Below are positions 58,652-64,000 of a stretch of 64,000 nt of DNA, one piece after another. The DNA comes from Neoscytalidium dimidiatum (lineage: Eukaryota > Ascomycota > Dothideomycetes > Botryosphaeriales > Botryosphaeriaceae), in NCBI GenBank assembly GCA_037367355.1, contig CM074696.1, positions 1,798,001 to 1,862,000 of the forward strand. The letters are read 5' to 3'. Every line of letters starts with the position of its first letter. Position 1 is the stretch's first letter. Under the pieces are notes generated by a model that saw only the letters and a program-made list of their open reading frames with translations, had not been told where the DNA came from and did no database searches. Position numbers and translations under genes: made by a program.

Positions 58652-59384
58652 TATTACGAACTCTAGAATATACGGGCTTTATAGCTATAAGGGCCGCGAG
58701 CCCGTACGGGAAAATAAGCCGTAGGACCTTAAAGACCCTACGTCTAGTAGAGCCGCGCTCCTTAGTCCCGTACGGGAAGACTAGGGGCACGAGATAGCGG
58801 CGCGTATAGAAATACTAGTAGGTAATAACTACCGCCCGTACGAGAAGAACGCCTACGGGCGTAGTAACTAGAAAGAAGGCACGGTCTAATAGAGAACCCG
58901 TAGGAGATAAGAAACCGCGCGAGTAGGAAATAGAAAGGCGATAAGAGTAAATACTATAGAATAAGAATATAGCGATAATATCGTCCGCTAGTATCGGTAG
59001 AAGTCGGGTTCTAAAAAAGAGGCTTTAGCGCCTAGGTTACGTAGGACTACTAAACCTACGAGATAACAAAGGATTATAGCTATCCTCTACTACGTATAGA
59101 TAACGAAGGATACTAATTATCCTCTACTATCTAATAGATTATTATAGCTTTCCTATAGTATATAGACACGCTCGTTAGATAGTATCTTAACCCTCGTAGT
59201 TAATTTAAAGTTCTAATTTAATACTATATTAACTTAGAGGTAATAAGGTCTATCGAACTCCTATATTACGTAACTTCTTATTCTATTATCGCTCCTCTTT
59301 CCTCGTCTTTAAGGTAAACCCCTTCGATAAACCCGAACCTACTAGGTGACTTCGAAGCCTAGTAGTAGAGGCCCCGTCGTTATA
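58652..59384 (+). repeat. 3' LTR of gypsy B
   Basis: 733 bp from TATTAC to GTTATA, the reverse complement of the gypsy A LTR arrangement. Contains CCCGTACGGG palindromes (about 58698 and 58763). Slightly longer than the 696-bp LTRs of A. No matching 5' LTR is present, as the element is truncated. Confidence 0.85.
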
Positions 59385-61190
59385 GTAAGGAAATAAGTAG
59401 CGGGAATCGAATAACGAAATAACGCTTAGACGAGTCGTAAGTAGCGTAGTATAATAAGAGACGGCTAGCGAAGTAACGCGGGAAGAGGTAGTTAACGAAT
59501 CGGTAAGCGAAAATACGAAGGATAGAGCTATATAGAACTCTAGAGTTAAAGTACGGATCCCGATACGCTAATCGAGGCCGCTAACCTAAGAAAGGAATAC
59601 CGTCTCGGCTACGGAGTAAAATAACTAAAATCGACGAAGTACTCGATTAAGACGGTTAATAAGAGCGCTATATATATAGATACTTAAAGATAAAGATGAG
59701 CCTCCTAAGACGGTATAGAGACTTCGTTTTTTTCTAAGGAACGGCCTAATCTATTACGTAGATCTAGAAGATAGCCGCTACCGCCTCTATATTCTAACCT
59801 TAGTAGAGAAGGAAATCTTCGAGATAGCGTATAATAAGTAGAATTATAGAGGATTTTAGAGATCCTATAATAGGATTAGAACCTCGATATTTATTAAAAA
59901 TCTAGTAAAGAAGCTCTAGAACTACCTAAAATAGTACCTAAAATATTAATTATACATAACGAAACGCTATCGGCTATATAGAGAGCTATATCTAATTTAC
60001 GAGCCGGCCGCTCTAAGAGAGATCTAAACTATAGACTTTATCGTAAAACTCCCCCTAATAAAGAAAGCTTATAATACTCTTTTAATCGTAATCTATAAGG
60101 TTACTAAGAAAGTCCTATTACTTAAAGAAAAAGAAAACTAGAGAGCGGAGACGTAAGCGGATCGATACGTTAAGGCTATACTATTCTACGGATAGGGCCT
60201 ACTACGTATTTAAATTATAGATCGAGATCCCCGCTTTATATCTAACTTCTAGAAGTAAGTATATTAAAAGCTAGGAATCGCTTAATATATAACTATAGCC
60301 TACTACCTATAAGCGGACGGGTAAAGCGAACGTATAAACTAAATAATAGAAATAGCTATACGCTACTACGTTATAACGTTCCTAGATAGCGAATAGACGG
60401 AACTACTTCTATTTCTATAGATATTACTAAATAACGCGATTAACGTAACTACCGGTTTCTCGCTAAACTAGCTTATTATAGAAATAAACGCCTAGATAGA
60501 CTCGCTAGTAGCTCTAGTAGAGGTATTTAAAGACTATAAGTAGCTTAAAGACGCGGCGAGACGCGAAGTATAAGAAGCGATTATATTCGTAATAATAAAG
60601 TAGAAAGAACGTTATAATAGAAAATATAAGCCGCTTCGCCTTAAAAAGAACGATCTAGTCTTTATATACTTATACTAAGGATATAAGATTTAGAGATACG
60701 CGGACTAAAAGTTCGTATACTAGAGAATAGGTCTATTTCTAGTAAAAAAGAAGATTAATAACCTAGCCTACGAGATTAATATTCTACTAAACTAGAAAAT
60801 ATACCTAGTTATATCTATAGCGTATCTCGAACTAGTATTAAAAGACTTCGATTTATACGAACGAGAGGACTATCCGAAACTAAAACTAGTAGTAGAATAG
60901 AACGACCCGGACCCCCCTTATAAAATATAAAGGCTACTTAATAGAAGAGAATTCTTTATATATAGACGGAAGGTTAAGAAGTATCTCGTCTAATAGAAAG
61001 AATAGAAACCGGTATATAATTTCTAGTTAACTAAAGAAGCCCTAAAGAATATATATAATCTTATAAGAAAATATAATAATTAATACCTCGTAAGCTAGCT
61101 AAAAAGACGATCTAGAAGAGTAGATTATTAGTAAATATAAGAGAAACTATAAAAAGAGCGGCCGAAGGCTAACGTAGGTAAAAAAAGCGG
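59385..61190 (+). pseudogene. Third gypsy-type element (C): integrase and chromo-like tail
   Basis: A different gypsy lineage from A and B. Reading TAA/TAG as Gln, an integrase zinc-binding region (AYNKQNYRGF, with H to Y; about 59,820-59,960) precedes a core with 'IQTIDFIVKLPL' (about 60,030), 'IIDRDPRFISNF' (about 60,220) and 'YYLQADGQSERINQIIE' (about 60,300), then 'RYNRKYKPLRLKKNDLVFI' and 'KIYLVISIAYLELVLKD' (about 60,795), which matches the 'hP.isiaqLEP' tail of skippy-like elements. LTRs were not found. The RT part is absent. Confidence 0.75.
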
Positions 61191-64000
61191 CTAGTAGTCG
61201 ATATATAGGCCTATTTACTAGAGGTATATTAGTAAGAATATAACTTAGCTACTAGCTTCTACTAATATTTATTTACGCGCTTTATATAAAAAATAAGCGA
61301 ATCTACTTTTCGTACTAATATACTTACTATATCGCCTATAAGCCTATTATAATCTATTAAAGAAGCGTATTCTTAACTTCTAATAAGATACTATATAAGT
61401 AGATATAAAAATATATACTAAGCCTCGCTAATAGCTTATACGAATACTAAGTCGCGTAAAAACTAACTAAATATTTCTCTAGCTATTACTCTTAGATTCC
61501 CTATTACTAGATAGTAGTAATCGTTAACTTACTAGTATTTATTATCCGATACTATAAGCTAAATACTATTACGCTAGATAATTTAATAGCGTACGAATAG
61601 ACTATATCCGTTCTTAATATATTATACTAGAAGTATTATATCTAGGCCGTTCTAAACGAGGTATATATTAAAAACCGGCTACGTAATTAGATACTAGTAA
61701 CTATAGCGGTAGACGGATTTATTATACCCGCGCGGTAAGAGATTTACGGCTACTAGAGTAAAGTATCTAGAGTATAGAGAGTTTAAAATATAATATAGAT
61801 AATACTAATAGACCGTAGCCGCGAACGTTATATATAGAAAGTAACGCTTATTATCGATTAGTTTTTAGCCGATAATCTAGAGTTCTTTCGAATTCTAGAA
61901 ACGCTTCGTAGTATAGCCGCGAGATTCTATATCGAAATTATTAATAATTTTAGGCCCGGTTTTCTTAATCCTTAAGACGGATAGTTTACGCTAAAATACT
62001 TAATACGCACTTAGTAGATTCTAGCTAAGAAGCCGCTCTAGTAGGCTAAATTTAATTTCTAGATAAACGCGGGTAATTTTAAAAGATTTCTACTCTTAGA
62101 AAATCTAGTAGATTCTAATCTAGGCTAGCTAGACGATACTAACGTATAGTTTGATATCGACTTTCGATAAGAACTTAAAATAGTAGTAGGTAGTCTACTC
62201 TCTTTTATAATATTAACGTATCTACTAAATCTTATTCTCTATAATAGAATTAAGCTTAAGTAAATAAGCGAGAACTAAAATACGTAAGTATAATTAGTTA
62301 AAGCGGACGTAGAATTAGCTCTCGCTAACTTAAATAGTACGCTACTATAGATATATTATACTACTTTTAATATATCGATCGCCTTAATAGACGTTATTCT
62401 AGCTAACTTTCTATTAACGAGATAGAAGTTTAGCGATCTTCTCGATCGCGGCGTATAGCGAATTAATATAACTAGAAAGACCGCGGTAGTTTATAAGAAG
62501 ATTAATACTCTTCCTCTATATAACGTCGATATAGTAGTTAACGAGGATTATATTCTACTAGAGAACGTAATTCTTTTATCTAATCTAGTATACTAAGTTA
62601 TCTATCTTTATCTAGAAATAGGCTTTCTTATTCTACGCTAACTATATAATTACTAGCTAGCTAATTTTACTATATTTAGATCTTCGCTTATAATAATCAA
62701 GCCGTTAGAAAAACTAGCGATAGTACGCTTTAAAGACGGAAAATTAATATACGGCGTATATAACGGCTATATCTATACGAGAGTAGTAGGTTTCTATAAA
62801 ATATATAGTAATAATACGACTAACCCGATAATCTAATATATAAAGATAGTATAGCCTTAGTACGATTTAAATATAAAGAACGAAGAAGTCTATTCCGCCG
62901 ATAAGAAAGCTCCTAATATTATCTCGATTAAGAATCGTAAGATCGATTCGAAGAGATACTTACGCTATATAAAGTAGAACGAGAGTTATAAGAAGACTTA
63001 GAAGAAGTACTAGAATAATAAGTTCCTCTATAAGCCTAGATAATATTCGCCTATATATCTAGATACGTAAGACTATAACGCTAAGATAGCGGATAACCTC
63101 TAAGCTAGAAAGAAGATAGGCGAGTATATATTAGTAGTACGTAAAGACGCGAGGGTATATAACCTTCTTCTAGCTAAGAAAATCCTAATATCTACTAAAA
63201 TATCGAAGAATAATAATCTATTAGCTAATATAGACCTACTTACGCTTATAAATAATATCTTAACGAATATTAAGATCGTATTTATTAGAAAGCCCTAGCT
63301 AGTATAAAATACGAAGGCCTAGGCCGATTTCGTTACGAAGTTTAGCGGAGAATATTATAAGATCTTAGTCTATAGTATAATCTTCTTAGTTACCTATAAG
63401 AACTTTAAGAATACTAGAGTAGCTAGAAAGACGGTAAAAAGTTACCGAGTTATACTTAAGATCGAATAAGAATTCCTAGACTAGATTAAGAAACTACTCT
63501 AAAAGAAGATTATACTAATTAATAACTCTCTAGTCGCGATATTAGATTTAGAAAATATTTAAGTATAAGACGTAAACGCCTATATATCCTAGATCGCCTT
63601 TTAAATAACTTAGTAAGCTACGACTATTATAGAGAACTCTAGAAAGGTAATCTTCGAGTCGTTCGAATAGAATATTATAGATATAAGAAAGGCCGCTAAA
63701 GCTATCTAGCGTATAAGCGCTAAAGTTACTAATACTAATTTATATAACGAGTTAAACGACTAAGTTAATTATCTAGAAGCTCTAATCGCTAATTAGTAGA
63801 ATATTCTAGTAAACGATTATACTAGCTAGATTATAAACTACGAAACTAGCCTATAGAATTTAGCTAATATAGTTAAAGCGGTATCTAGCTAAATATATAA
63901 TAAAAGTAAAGTAATAACTCTTTTAGAGGATAGCGTATTAAAGAACGTAGCGCTAATTAAAGCGCTAGAAGAATAGTTCTAGGCGGTTAAGAACTAGTAG
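61190..64000 (+). pseudogene. Unidentified RIP-degenerate coding sequence, cut by the window edge
   Basis: From about 61,800, and clearly from 62,150, one plus-strand frame runs to the end with no TGA and with TAA/TAG only, so it looks like a protein-coding sequence after RIP. Recognisable segments include 'RFKDGKLIYGVYNGYIYTR', a Lys-rich stretch (62,930-63,030) and a C-terminal part rich in Gln/Asn/Ala with heptads. Many Leu and Ile codons are probably ancestral Pro and Thr, so it was likely a Pro/Thr-rich, gag-like or low-complexity protein. I do not recognise a family. The stretch 61,190-61,800 is open in another frame and may be the tail of element C. Confidence 0.4.

Larger units (their letters stand above)
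55783..59384 (+). mobile_element. Ty3/gypsy element B, 5'-truncated, same family as A
   Basis: Begins inside pol at the end of RT/start of RNase H (ATACTTTCGACTTATTAAAA) directly after the LINE tail and runs to the end of an LTR. It is clearly the same family as gypsy A, in opposite orientation; over the start of RNase H I estimate by eye roughly 90% match. It contains RNase H, integrase, the pol C-terminus, the antisense coiled-coil frame, a polypurine tract (58636-58651) and a 3' LTR. Confidence 0.88.

Noticed and set aside
30400..64000. Centromere or subtelomere
   Set aside because: AT-rich RIP blocks occur in both, but no telomeric TTAGGG array or other specific evidence is present; the block is explained by nested retroelements.

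Overview
The window looks like nuclear DNA of a filamentous ascomycete (Pezizomycotina). The evidence is short GT-AG introns of about 50-135 nt, CT-rich leaders before start codons, fungal-type protein families, and a large repeat block mutated by RIP (repeat-induced point mutation). It has two unlike halves.

Bases 1 to about 30,400 are ordinary gene-bearing DNA. In order: an allantoate-permease-type MFS transporter (+); the giant helicase Slh1/ASCC3 of ribosome quality control (-); the SNARE Ykt6 (+), sharing a 467-bp divergent promoter with slh1; a protein with two F-box-like motifs and an internal repeat (+); a gene-poor stretch with an ankyrin-like remnant; a small secreted cysteine-containing protein (+); a multi-span membrane protein (-); a cytochrome P450 (+); a Rossmann/SAF-domain oxidoreductase (+); a mitochondrial tricarboxylate-type carrier (+); and a DUF6594 membrane protein (-) that seems to need a GC-AG intron. 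Most look intact. slh1 and ykt6 are housekeeping genes; the P450, oxidoreductase and carrier are co-oriented but I see no proof that they form a pathway.

Bases about 30,400 to 64,000 are a nested graveyard of retroelements. CpA and TpG are almost absent while CpG survives, so ATG and TGA are rare and nearly all stops are TAA/TAG at former Gln or Trp codons. I can resolve: LINE copy 1 (32,747-38,894, Tad1/R1-like with gag, endonuclease, RT, RNase H and a TAAA tail) with an 11-bp target duplication; heavily mutated fragments of a related LINE (39,690-41,812); LINE copy 2 (41,814-55,782), split by a complete minus-strand Ty3/gypsy element (44,561-52,391) with two 696-bp LTRs and a 5-bp target duplication CTAAG; a 5'-truncated plus-strand copy of the same gypsy family (55,783-59,384); a third gypsy-type integrase (about 59,400-61,200); and an unidentified degenerate coding sequence running off the right edge.

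The least explained items are a conserved antisense coiled-coil-like reading frame between pol and the polypurine tract in both copies of the gypsy family, and the unidentified frame at 61.2-64 kb. Exon limits were worked out by hand from splice consensus and reading frame. Transposon reading frames assume that TAA/TAG stand for ancestral CAA/CAG.
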